DNA of 64,000 nucleotides. It comes from Daedaleopsis sinensis. Its lineage: Eukaryota > Basidiomycota > Agaricomycetes > Polyporales > Polyporaceae. The number at the start of each line of letters is the position of its first letter. The first letter of the stretch is position 1. The notes under the pieces were generated by a model that worked only from the letters and a program-made list of their open reading frames with translations, was not told where the DNA came from and did not search any database. A program made the translations under genes and the position numbers. Below, piece after piece: positions 23,073 to 35,355 of this stretch. The DNA lies in contig CM066302.1 of the NCBI GenBank assembly GCA_033807695.1, positions 3,038,001 to 3,102,000 on the forward strand, written 5' to 3'.

Positions 23073-26000
23073 TCAAGCGCCCTGCGTAGAATGCAGATGA
23101 AAGTACTCTCACCATGGCTATGCTTTTAGGAAATCGACTTTCAGCATTTTCCACGAGCCGACGATAGCGAACGATTTGTCTAGGGTTTTGTCAGCGCGAG
23201 CCACTACCTCAAGCTACGGGGCAAACTTACCTCCCTGCATAGGCCGCTGCGCCCCTTCGCCCGCTCGTTTGGCGTTCGTCCTTGAGGGCCTGCCAAGTCT
23301 GCAAACCTCGGCGATAACTTTCCAGCGTGCGGAACATTTCTTCGCCGACAGTCTCATGCTCTTCTTTCCAGCGAGTCGCGAGCGCGCTGTAGCGGAACCA
23401 ATGCACGCGGAGGCCTGTAACGCATAAGGCTCTTGGCAAACACTTTACAGGAGTTAGATGCACTCACTCTCCCGCAGAAAGCGGCTGACATCGCCATCGC
23501 TGACCTTCTCGATGTATGAGAAGTCTCCCCATATCCAAGATGGATCTCGTCTGCTGTCGCCGAGCGTTTGTTCTTCCATGAGGACCACGAATGCTCGACA
23601 ATCCTTGTCGTGCAGTACCTGGAACTCTTGGTCGTCCGGGGACGCGCCTAACGTCAACAGCATCTCGCGCTGAGCGCGATACCGCGACTTCGCCCCGTTG
23701 ATCGCGGCTTTCTTGTTGTCTAAGCGATGTTCCATCAACGTGTTCGCTTTGACTCCAGAGATCTGCTTGCGACTTCGTGACTCCAGAGTCGCGTGCGTGG
23801 TGAGGTGCATGCGCAGGTCGTCTAGAGCCTCTCGAGCGTAGCCTTCTCGTAGCTCGCGTTCGTAGCGCACTGCTTCAGCCATCGCTTCGCATGCGCGCAG
23901 CTTGATGTCGTACGACGATGGCAGAGGTACCATAGGGACGCTCTTCAGAGCCATGAACAGGTGGTCCCGATGTTGATCGGCAGCGTCTTCCCGACGACGT
24001 TTGCGTCTGTGGGCATGGGATGTAGGAGAGCCCTCTGCAGCTTTTTCAGCTGGGACTGCGTTGGCTAGCGCCTCAGTGCTAGGATCGACTTCGTGTGGCA
24101 AAGGCACCCCCGCCGACGGCCCTAGCGTCCGCAGTGCAAGATTGACACATGGGAGGAGGTACTCATCCCGCTTGGAGATTACGTTCTTCACACCCTCTTG
24201 TAGGTTCCTGATGTGCTCTTCAACCTTCGCAACTTCGACCGCCTTCCCTGTACACGCCTTGATTTCTTCTTCCACGCGGGCCCTACGGAGAGCGCTACGT
24301 CAGGCTGTCCGTTCAGAGCTGTGATGGCGATGCCTACCGTTGCTTATCGTGCTCCAAAATGTCGTGGATCACGCCCGCCATGCCTACACCGTGGAGATCG
24401 CCGTTCTTCGCACTCTCCTCGGCTAGTGCGGTCGCTATTTGCTTTGTGGACAGCCCTAGTGTAGCGACGGAGTCAGTAACGCTCGATCGTAAGGCGTCTG
24501 AACGGACGAGACAATCACCAGCTTCGGCAGGAGGCTCGTAGACGTTCTCCAGGTGGGGGTGCTCTCGGGGTTTGATCACTTGCTGCTTCCATTCGGCTTC
24601 CCGAGCCTTCCACTCTCGTAGCACTTCAGCTCCACAAACGTCATGGATGCTCGCTTCTAGCGTGTCGAGATATTCGGCAGTGCGCGCGCGATGCTCCTCA
24701 CCGTCGGCCATTTTCGTGAGCAGGAAGGTAACTGTAATACACATCAGCCACGGAGCGCGGTGCGTTGCATCGCCTACCTACCCATGTTGTGCATGTGCTT
24801 GACGTTTTGATCGTTTATGACGGCGTTCAGGACGTCGTGCCGGTGTCCTGCCGCCATCTCCTTAGTGGCGCGCGATACCGAGTTGATGGGCCCCCACAGA
24901 CGTTCGCAGGTCTCTCCATCGTTCATGCAAGCGCACGGAAGCAGGTTCAGCGAAAAGCGATGGCGGCACTCCTTCGTGTGCATCGATAGATGATACTTGC
25001 CCACCCCAGCTATGATGTCAGGCAAATCCTTCGACGCTATGCTGACGAAGTCGTCCAAGATGTCCTGCGTGAACTGTTCGTCCAATCGTGTCGCTAGCCG
25101 TATCACGTATTGACACATAATGTCGTACATAAGGATCACGAGATTGAGGGGGAGGTATGGCTGAAGGGCGGAAATCAAGGCGATGTCGACCGTAGCAAAT
25201 CTGGGAGGTGGTTTAGTCGTGGTTCGAACATCATTTTGTATATTGCAAGTCGGTTACCTCTCGCCTAGGTGCAGATCCACGATCCCTCCTGGAAGCGTAC
25301 ACATATGGCGGCACACTACGGCGACTACTCCTGAAACGCTCCCTTTGTACTTCCCATAGTCCATAGCTCCAAAAGAGGAGCACGTGCTCGACTACGACAC
25401 CTGGTGAGTTTACTTGCGTCCAGATATGCTTTTCCCGCACCTCTTTCTGCCTCGTCTGAGGCACTTTCTCGATGTACGTTGCGAAGTCTTGCTCGTGCAC
25501 AAAGTACCCAGCGCCGAGAGTTAGTGGGAAATCCGCCGGGTCTGTGTGCTTGTGTTTGAGGTTGAAGTGAAAGTTCCCGTCGATAGAAACGTGTAGCGCG
25601 TCGACGTGGCTGCAAAGTTCATGCATCAGGTCGCCGTTCGCGCGCCTGCCGCAAGACGCACCGATAGGAAGGGTCCCTGTTCTCCCAGTCAGGTCGCATG
25701 TTCACGCCGGGGAGAGGACACGCCGGGCACGAGACCGTAAGCTTGCGCGGTGGGAGGTTTCGGACGGGTGCAACACCCGACCGACGGCACGCCTTGATGA
25801 AGCTGTACTGCCGCATTGAGGTGTTGAGCTCTCGATATCGGTCCTGCTAGTAGTCAGGGCTGGAATACTTGTAGGGGGTGGGGGTTCTCACCACGACAGT
25901 TTCTGTTCTTACTGCGTCGGTACTTCGCTTCAGATACTCGACGTAGTCGTGGAGATTCAAGTGCGCTTGCAGGCTTAAGCTGTAAAAGACGTCCAGGGTG

Positions 26001-26933
26001 CCCAAGGTCGTTGCAGTTTTCGGGCGGTCCCACGTAGCAGGCCAGAGGCCGGCTGATAGCAGCTGTGTGGGGTCTGGCCGGATCGGCTGGCAACAGCAGA
26101 ACACGACTTTGGACTCCACGTAACCGTGCTCATGGGCCACGGTGAGGGTGCGGATGTATGGCGCGAACGGCTGCCCATCCTCTTGTGTGGGGACGGCGGG
26201 GCATCTGTCTGTGTCGTGACCCAACCAAATTAATAGTCCTAAGTCAGTAGTGGTCGCCTTCTTCCAACACTCGTCCACGACATCCCAACGTCTGATGCGG
26301 TCGAACGGCCGAGCGCGGTGGGCTTGCAGCGTGCACTGACTACATTGCGTAGGGCTTAAAGGACAGTCTTGGCATTTGAACCACGAGGCGTTGGGCGGCG
26401 GGGAGTGACATCCTGGGCACAGGTCGCGCTTGGCAGGTGGGGTTTCCCGTTCGTCCAGGGCCTCTTGGGCGCGCATCGCAGGGCCTGCCAGGAAGGCATC
26501 CATTTGCTCTGACGGCTGGCTCGGCGGCCCGGGGTAAGGCTTAGTATGACGGAAAGATCGACCGCGCGGTGTACACAACTCACCAGATGGCGCGTGTTTC
26601 TTCCTTTGCCCTTCTTCGGGGTCTCCGGGATGGCTTTCTCTGTGGTGTCGGCGCGTTCAGGCGTCTGGCCAAAGGGTGTGGGTGTGAATAAGATTTGTGG
26701 GGGCGTATCTCACTCACTCTGGTTCGTTTGGTTCGGTCCTTACCAAGAATCGACGTCCCGTTTGGCTCCGACTTCGTAGGATCCGTGGAAGAGGAGTATT
26801 TGGTAGAGAAATCAAAGTCTGACCTCAAGATCTTCGGCCTGGGAGTGGAAGGTCCCCTACCCCGGAGTTGCACTTGTCGTTGGGCGGCCTTCCTGGTCGC
26901 GTTCGACAACCCCGGGACATGTTTTGGGGCCAT
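23073..26933 (-). CDS. KDZ (Kyakuja-Dileera-Zisupton) transposase with CxC2-like cysteine cluster
   Basis: Twelve exons on the minus strand splice in frame from ATG at 26933 to TGA at 23073-23075: 26933-26744, 26639-26584, 26539-25892, 25843-25662, 25609-25441, 25391-25258, 25200-24782, 24731-24338, 24294-23468, 23414-23231, 23179-23113 and 23081-23073. The product is 1092 aa with no interruption. Residues of about 120-165 form a CxC2-type cluster (CPGCH, WFKCQDC, CSQCTLQAH). KDZ landmarks follow: SIDGNFHF, VVAVVCRH, LGERFATVD, YDIMCQYV and GKYHLSMHTKECRHRFS, then ETCERLWGPIN and a long charged C-terminal helix (ALDDLRMHLTTHATLESRS). It would cut and join the element's ends using the DDE RNase-H-type fold of the family. 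Intactness suggests recent or current mobility. Confidence 0.9.
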
Positions 26934-28712
26934 AGTCTGTCTTCGTCAAGGGGTCACACAAAAAGGCGCAGTCAGGGCTAAAGGTGGTGACGCTCGCAAG
27001 GACTCGATGCCACAAAAAAAACGCCGCGCTGAGTCGGGCGTCTGTCTGCATTGCGAGCGTGCGCGCGGCTGCTTGATGTACTTTATCGAGGCGTTACTTC
27101 TACATTGCCGGCACATCAAAGGTACATGCTCAATGCTCATCGGCGGGGAAGGAGATAGTCTGTCCCCCACACTGTCATCACAATACTACATTGCCGCTCT
27201 GACTGCCCAAACGGCCCCCTGGCGAACATAGTGGCCTGCCCTAGTGAGATCATGGGACATAGGGGCGATGGTCGCGTCAAGGTGTGGGGTGTCTGTGATG
27301 CAAGATGTGCACATACCGTGTCCGTACTGTTCACGTCCCATGGGAGTGCGTCTGTTGACCACCACCGGCGATGCTGGCCTGAAGTGTAAGCCGCGCCCAG
27401 ATCCAGGGACCGCGCCTGTGTCTGCTCCTCGCCTGATACTGAGCGGCGCGCAGAGTCGTTGTCGGGCAGGGAGCGTATCAATGCCCTTCAGGACCCATGC
27501 GAAGAGGTCCGGCGCTGACGACGTGCCGCCTGTTTCACAAGTCTCTCTCTTCAAAGACATTCTACATGTTTGGTGACGGGCTTCTCACCTTACTGTTGAA
27601 GTCCCACTGCTCATTTCCTCACCCTGGTGTGCGTCGGGCTTTGTCGTCCATCGCGTTGCAGCATAAGCCTGATAGCAAACGCAGCTGATGCTCTAGTCGC
27701 CCTCAGGAGTCCGAGCGACGTACCGGTGAGCTTTAGACCCCCCTCCAACGCCCATGTCTCCTAGAGGGTATCCTGGGCCTCCGGTGCGAGTGCTGGTGCG
27801 TGGCCACTGGCGGGCGCTCGGACGCTTCAAAGGGAGCCGAACGGATGGATATGCCACTCTGTGGTTCTTCCCGGTCCACAAATCGGTGAGCCCCGATGCA
27901 CTTATGGCAGGCGGGGTTCAACACGATGGCGCAAGGCGGGAGCAAGTAGTGAGAGTGGTCAAGTGAGAGCTTAGCAGGGATGGCGCAGGAGGACAACAGC
28001 CAGGCCGTCGAGTTGAAGGAGGCTGGGCGCGACATTGCGGTCCGGATTTTGGTTCCGCGGGGTGCGCAGATGATACAGGCGGAGACCGAAATCGCCCTGG
28101 ACGATAAGTGTTGAGTCTAATTTGCTTCCGTTTTGTTTCGATCAGGACCAAAGCTACGGCCTAATAAATAGCTCAAAGCGGTGTAAGAGGGGGTAAGTAG
28201 TCGGAGTTCGATTGTTCAAGCAGCCTCTCACATAGACGCGTCGTTGACTCTCACCTGTCCGCATCGATTTCCCCGACCTCGTCCGCGACGTAAGCCCTTC
28301 TCCCCCAACCTGCTCATTGGTGCTGTACTGAGGCTCGGCAGGTTTTCTATTCAGGCCCGTATCCCAAACAATCGCCGAACAGTGACACAGCTCAGAGCTT
28401 GCCACCGTTCGCGATTTTTGAAAACACACTCGCGCAACCATTCTGGTATAATATCCAGATTGTGTAACGAGTGCCGAAGGACTTCCACTCCTCCAACGGC
28501 GTCAAGACCTCTTGGGATCCCTATCCTCCCCTTCCCTTCCCTTCCCTTCCCTTAGGCCAACAAACCCACCAGTGACGCCAGCACGAACCCGCACTGGACG
28601 CGACGCTCATCATTGCCCCTCTCGTCTCCTGCCACCCCCAAACAACGGCCCGTTCCTGTCGTCGAGGTGAGTCCTCAGTGTCCAATCCTTTCCGCGATCA
28701 TCTACTGGCGGA
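26934..28712. other. Region between divergent KDZ transposase and 864-aa cargo gene
   Basis: This 1.8-kb stretch separates the transposase start (minus) from the next start (plus) and must hold both promoters. Frames of 60-124 codons occur on both strands (for example 27186-27560 minus, 27754-27966 plus), but I could not link any into a convincing spliced gene. A short CCCTT tandem repeat lies at about 28531-28553. A small undetected gene is possible. Confidence 0.4.
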
Positions 28713-31410
28713 ATGTCCACGAGCAATGTGCGAGATGCGATGCCTACCGTTCCCTCGGCAACTCCACTGTCCTCCCCCCTATCTTCGCTGTCTTCCGCGT
28801 CCCCAAGGTCTTCGCCCGGGCGTGCCCCATCACTGTCCCCCGAGCTTCCCACACCACCCCGCCCAAGCTCGAGGTTTCCAAAATTCAAACGCATCGCACG
28901 GGATCCCGTAACCCCGCCCACTCCTCACCACGACGTGGACCCGGGTGCGCCCTCGTTCAACACGCACTTCCTGCACATTCCTATCATGTACGTTTGGTCA
29001 TAGTACTGTCCATCTAAAATCCTTTCTAACATATTGGCAGCTCCTCCGGGCGCATATGTGCATCAGTTGAGGAGAGCGACGATGGCGATGAAAGCAACGA
29101 CGACGATGACTGCAACGACGGCGATAGACCCCAAGTTGAAGAGTCACACGAGGGCAGCGCTCCCGTTGACACTTCGCCCCAACGCTCGCGAGTGGACCCC
29201 CCCGTGCTCAAAGTGACGCGGAAAGGCAAGGGTAAGTCCGGCGTGGATGGGTTCGTATGGTGTATAACTCACTTCGCATAGTGCCCGACGTGACCAAATG
29301 GTTCCAGGCTAGAGTCGCGGCGCAAGCCGGGTTCGATCGTATGGTCATCACCAGTCCGAATTTTCATCGCATCCCCGAGTATCCCAGGGAAACGTCGGTT
29401 ATCGAAACGTTCGACGATGGGCGCTGGGGCAAGTATGAGTATTCAATGTTTCCCCAAGATCTAAATCGAGGCTGGTGGCACCTCGCATGCATCCCTCTCC
29501 CCGAACGCGACAGTGACTTGACCTGTTACCACGACGCTATTACACCTCTCCAGTGGGTGCCAGAAGAAACTATCGGTTTCAACGGCCTAGGTTACATCCG
29601 GAAGGATCTCGTAGAAAGGCTCACCTTCACCGCCACGCGCACTCTGCGCGATTGCGAGACGATGAAGGTACCTGCCGAGGTCCGCCAATACATACGTTTC
29701 TTGGGGACTATTTTGCGCGTCTTCCTCGACCGCATGGCCCATATTCCTGCCGTCCCCTCCGTGGCTATCGCCGTCGCTGCGCACGTTCAACGAGTTGGCC
29801 TGGAGTTGGAGGGATTGAAGACGTACATTGAAAAGGTCGTTCCCAGGCTCGAAAGCGGCAGGCACTACAGCAAGAAACGTCTGGACGTGGTCGGGGCGTT
29901 TGTCAGAGAGGCAACAGACGCCGCGACCCTCACGCGCGTCGGCATTCCCGTGTTCTACCTTCGCCCCTTGACCCACAACCTCGACGTCTGGCAGGTGGTC
30001 TCCGCCAGCTCCGAATATTACTTGGTCTTTCGCAAACCGTGTTACCCACCTATCTACCACTCACCTAAACTTATCGCCGGGGTAACGAATATGACGGGGA
30101 GTTGGCAGCGCAATGTGGTGCTTGCGGTATCAGGCCACCTGGGGAAGAGTCTTTTAGGCACGATCTCTCTGGCCGAAGTACCAGCCGCTGGCGACGTGCG
30201 CAAACCGCCGGGAGAGGACTCAGGCCGATCCCCGAAACTTGCTCGTTTGGGCGACGAGCGGGCTGAACCGAAGCACTTGGGCATTCGCCCGGCCGAGGTA
30301 CGCACGACTGTGGAGAAGATGCCGAAGAAGACTCATCGCGGGAGGAGGCGTGGCCGAGCCCAAATCGCCCAGCCCAGCTCCACACCGCGTAGCCCCGCGC
30401 ACGTCGCACCTCCGTTGTCCTCGATAGCGCCACAGGTCCAGCCCCAACCCGCGAAATCGTTGGTTCGGAGCCCCTTTTATGATCTTCCCGCTGTCTGGGA
30501 AACCGCCATACTTGCGGTAACTCCTGTCCCGCAGACCTCGGCGGCCGCGCTGTATTTCTTTCCCCCTCCCTTCCTCCTCGATACAGTCCCTGTAGATCCG
30601 TACCCTGGCATGGTGCCCCAGGAGCGTAAATCGCTAGCGAGGGTCGACGACAAGATCGCCCGCTACGTCCACAACTACGCCCGAATTCGTCTCTTCTGTC
30701 GCGCGCGCATCTTAGATCCGCATCTTTCGAACGAGCCCCTGACGATATCGGACTGGCGGGCCGCGTTATGGGGGAATTATCGGGAGAGGTCTCACCCGCT
30801 GGTCAAGTATGGCTCCGCAGCTGATCATCGTCGGGCCCAACGTCGGCAACACGGTCATAATGAGGTCGGCCGGCTCTTATCGCGGGTGGCGTCGATACCG
30901 GACTACGAGGAGAAGATGGTGGCGCGCCTCGACTTTTGGACGGTGGACTTGGAGTTAGCAAGGAATTCCTCCGCCGTTCGTGATGTAGTCCTATGGGAGT
31001 GCCATGAGATCAATTTCCGGGCAGAGCTGATGGCCCTCGACACCTTACTCGTCCACAAAGCGCATTGGCAGGAAGCTTACCGATGGCATAGGGAAGGCTT
31101 AGTCTCACAGGTATGGGGGCCGCCGGCGACAGTGACGAGTGTGGTGCCTCGAAATGAGACCGAGGATCGGAAGTTCCGGTGGTCGTCTTCTCCGACGGAC
31201 GCACCGAGCAAGCATGCGCTTGTTCATTTCCTAGACATTCTGAAGGCCTGGCCCCAATGCCCAGAATCCATCGTTCATGCCGCGGGGAAGCAGTTGGACG
31301 ATTCGCAGTTCGCGGTGCTTCAGTCGGAGGCCGTCGCATTTTACGTTCGCACTTTCGTTTCGAAGTTCGCCCGGCTCCCGATTGCCCCCATTCCGCACCC
31401 TGGATACTAG
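28713..31410 (+). CDS. Large unknown cargo protein (864 aa)
   Basis: Three exons, 28713-28987, 29041-29231 and 29282-31410, splice in frame to 864 aa. The first about 150 residues are Ser/Pro-rich, then strongly acidic (EESDDGDESNDDDD), then basic (KVTRKGK), which looks like a disordered nuclear tail. The long third exon encodes a folded region with many aromatic residues (GRWGKYEYSMF, RGWWHLACIPLP, WVPEETIGFNGLGYI) and the string RVGIPVFYLRPL. Similar GIPV-W/F-xxRP strings occur, as I recall, in uncharacterised Agaricomycete repeat-associated proteins. It has no cysteine cluster or known catalytic motif that I can name. Its position within the transposon makes it cargo. Function unknown. Confidence 0.7.
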
Positions 31411-31659
31411 TTGATCATGACGCGCAAACTCAAATGTGTTTTAATGATGTGTATTACCTGGCTCCTACTGTATCATTTCGATCTACAATGGTATGACCTG
31501 ACGGTGAGTGTATGAGTTTGGATAACCTGTTGTGGTGATTGACGCGCCCTCCGTAGCCCCCTTTTGCCGAAAGCGTGCTTGATTTTAAGTCTGGCGCCTC
31601 GAACGTTACTACTGCTTCTAGATCAGCCGTCGTAAGTTTCCCTCCATCTAGCTCACAAC

Positions 31660-33733
31660 ATGCCCGCCACGCGGCCTAACTGGGTCGCCCCGGGCTACGA
31701 AATCGCTTGGATCCGAGAACAATTCGACCTGCCCGAGAACCAGCAGAAAATGAAGGAGACTCCGACTGGTCACAATGAAGTCGTCGTCGCCGTTTACCAG
31801 CTGTACGTCAAACAATTCACAACCCCTTTTCCCGGAGAGACCGTCGGCGAATACGAGAAACGCATGAAGCATTACAAGGGTAAAATACCGAAAGAGGACA
31901 TGGAACGGCTTCGTCCGGAGACGCAGGGGGAGTTCAAGGAGCGCGTGAATAAAACCATGAAATCGGTGAGTTCAACCGCCTGAAGTCTACATTCTTTGTC
32001 ATGGTTGCGTAGTATATCTCGCGAACATTCTCGCAATGGAAAAAGACCCAGAAGAAGATGAAGCCCGTGCCCTCGATGCCCCCCATGGTTCCCCTTGTCC
32101 CGCCGAGCAATGTGCGCGCCCTCTCGGCACTCGATGTTTTCCAGGGCAGCGAAGACGCCCCCGCAGGTCATATGGTGGAAGGCACAAACAGGTATGATGT
32201 AGGGCGACAACGGCGCGACAGCCGCGCTGTGTGGCAGGACATGGACGAGGAGCAGAGGGCGCCTTACGAGGCGAAAGCCCGCGAAATCAATCAGAGTCGG
32301 CGTGGATTGTCAGAGGTACCGGTCGAAGATGAGGAAACCGACAGTTACCTCGCCGAAAATCCTATGTGCGTGGTATTTGGGGTCGTTGGCCTGCTACCTG
32401 ACATTCTTGCAAAGACCAGCTGTCGACATCGCGGCATGGGTCGAGTCCATGCTCCAGTTGCTTCACAAGCGATGCAACTGGGCTGGTACAATATTTGTGG
32501 GCGGACCTGACGAGAATGGGGACACAAGGACCTTCATGTGCGCGGAGCCCTTCCGGGACCTCAAAACGTAGCTGACCGCGCTCAACTAGTCATTCCGTGG
32601 GGGAGAATCGCAAAGGAGAGAAGTTTGAAGTGGCTTTGAAACATGCCACTCGCGTATCACCTGCAGCGCTGGAGAGTTTGCTAACGTACTGGGTGGAACA
32701 AGGACGAAGAGGTAAGAGGGGCTTTGTTTAACAAGCAACCAGCTAACTTTAGTTGCAGAACCTGCGCCTACCGAAGAGACGTCGTTGCAAAAGTTGGTCG
32801 CTGACATGGTGGAGAGCAGGCCGACGTTGAGCGCTGATGAACGCAATCCTATCGCTCGTCTGATTGCCCAACTTCAACAAAGTAAGTACGATCAGATTGT
32901 AACGACATACCTCTCACGACTCCCTAGTGCTCGCAGAGGCGTCAGTGCCGGCCAGTGTAGTCGGTGTCGACGCCTCGACTCCTGCTCATGATCGCAACGT
33001 TGTTCAAGCGCGTTCTCCTGGGCCAGGAGACGTTCTCGACATCGCGGCGTCTGAGGAAGGTGGACCAACTCGCGCCGCACAAGATGCGGACAGAGCCTTA
33101 GGATTGCCGACCGACCCGCAATTCCCCTGGTCGGGCGATTCACATGGATCTGCCGCTGGCGACAATCCTAGCGACCTCGAGCAGCGTCCCCAAGGTAACG
33201 AAGGCCAAGCCACGGTGAACGAGGAATTTCGCAACAGCCCGCCCCTCGAGTTTGACCAACATGGGGACTTTGACGGTGAGTAACATGAGTCTTTGAAGTT
33301 ACATGCTGACATAGCACGAATTTGGACAGCCGCATGTTTTAACTCGGTACAGCTCGGTCTGACTGAGGAACACGCCGCGTCGGGAGATCAGGGAGGGCAC
33401 TCTGATTATGAGCGCTCCCCCGCCATAAAGCGTCGTGCGCCTAGGGGCGGAGGGGCGAAGTCGAAGAGAGGGAGAGGTTCAGCCAGGGACGTAGCTGGGG
33501 TTCCCATGCCGGATGAACAAGGAGGAAGTACTTACTCTCGACCGCAACGCGACGCGAGGCCGACAGCGAAGAAGGTTCAGCTCAACGAGTTAGTTGGTCG
33601 CTGCTTGAGCAGGTCCGAACGTACTAATCCATATGTAGGGAAAAGGCGGCGAAGAAAGGCAGACTTTCCAAGGGAAGCTAAGGGTTTTTTTTGCACACTT
33701 GCAGGGGCCTTAAAGTTTGGAATAGAATACTGA
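31660..33733 (+). CDS. HMG-box-like DNA-binding cargo protein
   Basis: This multi-exon plus-strand gene starts at ATG 31660, preceded by AACATGCC context. Exon 1 encodes a Trp/Phe-rich helical domain (WVAPGYEIAWIREQFDLPE ... YQLYVKQFTTPFP). Exon 2 has ALDVFQGSE ... NRYDVGRQRRDSRAVWQDM, then EEQRAPYEAKAREIN. That pattern (Phe, then W..M..EQR..YE.KA) matches the helices of an HMG box. Later exons (inferred acceptors near 32406, 32589, 32754, 32927 and 33315) encode an acidic, Gly/Pro-rich linker and basic patches (KRRAPRGGGAKSKRGRG). The final exon may involve an extra intron near 33590-33640, so the exact C-terminus is uncertain. Likely nuclear and DNA-bending; it could assist transposition or target-site choice, which is inference. 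Confidence 0.6.
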
Positions 33734-34005
33734 TCGCGTATGATGTCCATGAAACATAAATGCCGAGTGAGACACCGTCTTTAGCTTTAGGACGGGGACT
33801 TATAGCGTGGGCGAGAGCCGCAGGGTTGGACCCGAGCGACCAGGTCGGGAAGTAGACCGCAATTTGGGCAACAATTATTTTCTCTACGCAATTGACGCGC
33901 GCGGCCTCGAGCGACCCAGGCGAACTCGCCTCAGCCCTTTGTCCACACCCAACCCACATGTACGCCCGCATTGTTATCTGGACGAAAGTGAGGATCGTTG
34001 CAACC

Positions 34006-35130
34006 ATGTCCGAAAGATGCAGCACGCTGATATATTTACCACAGGAAGGAGACCTACCGCTTTGGCGGGCAGTCTCGTTCACCCCCGGCAAACCCGTCGC
34101 CTTAAGAGACATCCCGAGCCTCCTACATCTGTGCGATGACTTCGAATTGACCATAGTCGACGTTTTCAACGTTGCAGATGGGGAGTGGCGACCACTCACG
34201 GTTGCCTGGGATAAACTCGAAGGGCTCGAAGACTGTCCAGTCGTACTTGTCCGCCTTCTTGGCGTCGAGTTATGCCCCTTCTTCGGCCGCGAGCTGGAGC
34301 TCGCATACGACTCACTACAACGCCCACCTTTACTAGGCAAAGTTGTCGAGCAGGATTATCGCATCGATACATCACTACGCTACGTGCGAGCATTCCTTTG
34401 GTTGAATGTACGTGGTCGCGTATGCCTGCGACTGTCACACTGACACCAGTACAGAACGCGAACCCCCCCGTCAACTATCTGATCACCGTTGATGAGATGC
34501 ATACGTTCATCTTGTCCGCACAATCTCGGGAGCTTAACGAGGAACTGGGCTGCCTCCCGCTGCTCGAGATGTGGGATCCCGACCGGGAGGAGTGGGAGCG
34601 AATCCATGTGCACCTCGGGTTTCAAGTGGCCGACAAGTACGACGACGTGTTGATTAAAGGGATAACAGTACGTATATGTCCAGGCTTCGGGCACAAGGCG
34701 TTCTCGTTGGCCAAACACACCAAACGCATCAACTGTTTGGGCGCGGAGAGACACCCGGCGACACCTCAGGTAAGTCGCATGTTTGCCCTGCCAGTGCTTC
34801 CACCCACTAGCCCCTACCGTAGATGGTGAAAGCGCTCAAGAACCTCTCGTGAACGCAGCTCTCGATGTACGATCGTGCAAGACGGCCGAGGAGTGGGTCG
34901 GGCCCGAGGATATTAAGAGCAGGCTCGCAGACGTACTTAGCTCGCTCGACCTTGTCCGCGGTGGCTCAGAGACGCGCTTAGCTACGTTGACCAAACCTAC
35001 GTACACGAATGGGGGGAGCACGAGAGCCAAAAGGGCGCGGACTGAGGATGACGAAGGGAAAGAAGATGAGGAGCGATGCGTACATCGTCCGCGCATGGGC
35101 GCAGCTCACTTTGGGATTGTCGCGAAATAA
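34006..35130 (+). CDS. Unknown cargo protein with an internal duplication
   Basis: The ATG at 34006 (context CAACC) opens a first exon ending near 34408, then a second from about 34456. Two halves share the pattern V-L-(V/I)-(R/K)-xx-G-V-x-(L/I)-C-P-x-F-G-(R/H): RLLGVELCPFFGRELELA and KGITVRICPGFGHKAFSL. This implies an internal repeat of a small beta-rich domain. The C-terminal part is acidic/basic and low-complexity (RAKRARTEDDEGKEDEE). The splice into the last exon near 34770-34840 does not keep frame with the simplest GT-AG choice, so there may be a frameshift or an unrecognised intron. I do not recognise the family. Confidence 0.5.
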
Positions 35131-35355
35131 TTTGTAACTGGGGAACTCTTCTTGCTTGGTGCAATCCAAGCGCGTGTCTCGCACACTGAGATCTCATCCC
35201 GCACTAGTGACATCCGCGACGAAGACCTTGTGGACGCCCACCTTCCGGGCGCGATATGCAGAAAACGATAGCCGAGCCAGGCGCGCGCAAATGGTTTCCG
35301 TATAAAATTGTAAGGCGAGTGAACGCAAGGCTCCATCTCCCTCTCTTCGACTGCC

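Noticed and set aside
27186..28035. Possible Cys/His-containing minus-strand gene between the KDZ transposase and the 864-aa gene
   Set aside because: Short frames cannot be linked with phase-keeping GT-AG introns, so no model is supported.
28531..28553. CCCTT repeat as telomere-like sequence
   Set aside because: Only a few units, and not the TTAGGG type expected in these fungi; a simple pyrimidine tract in a promoter is enough.
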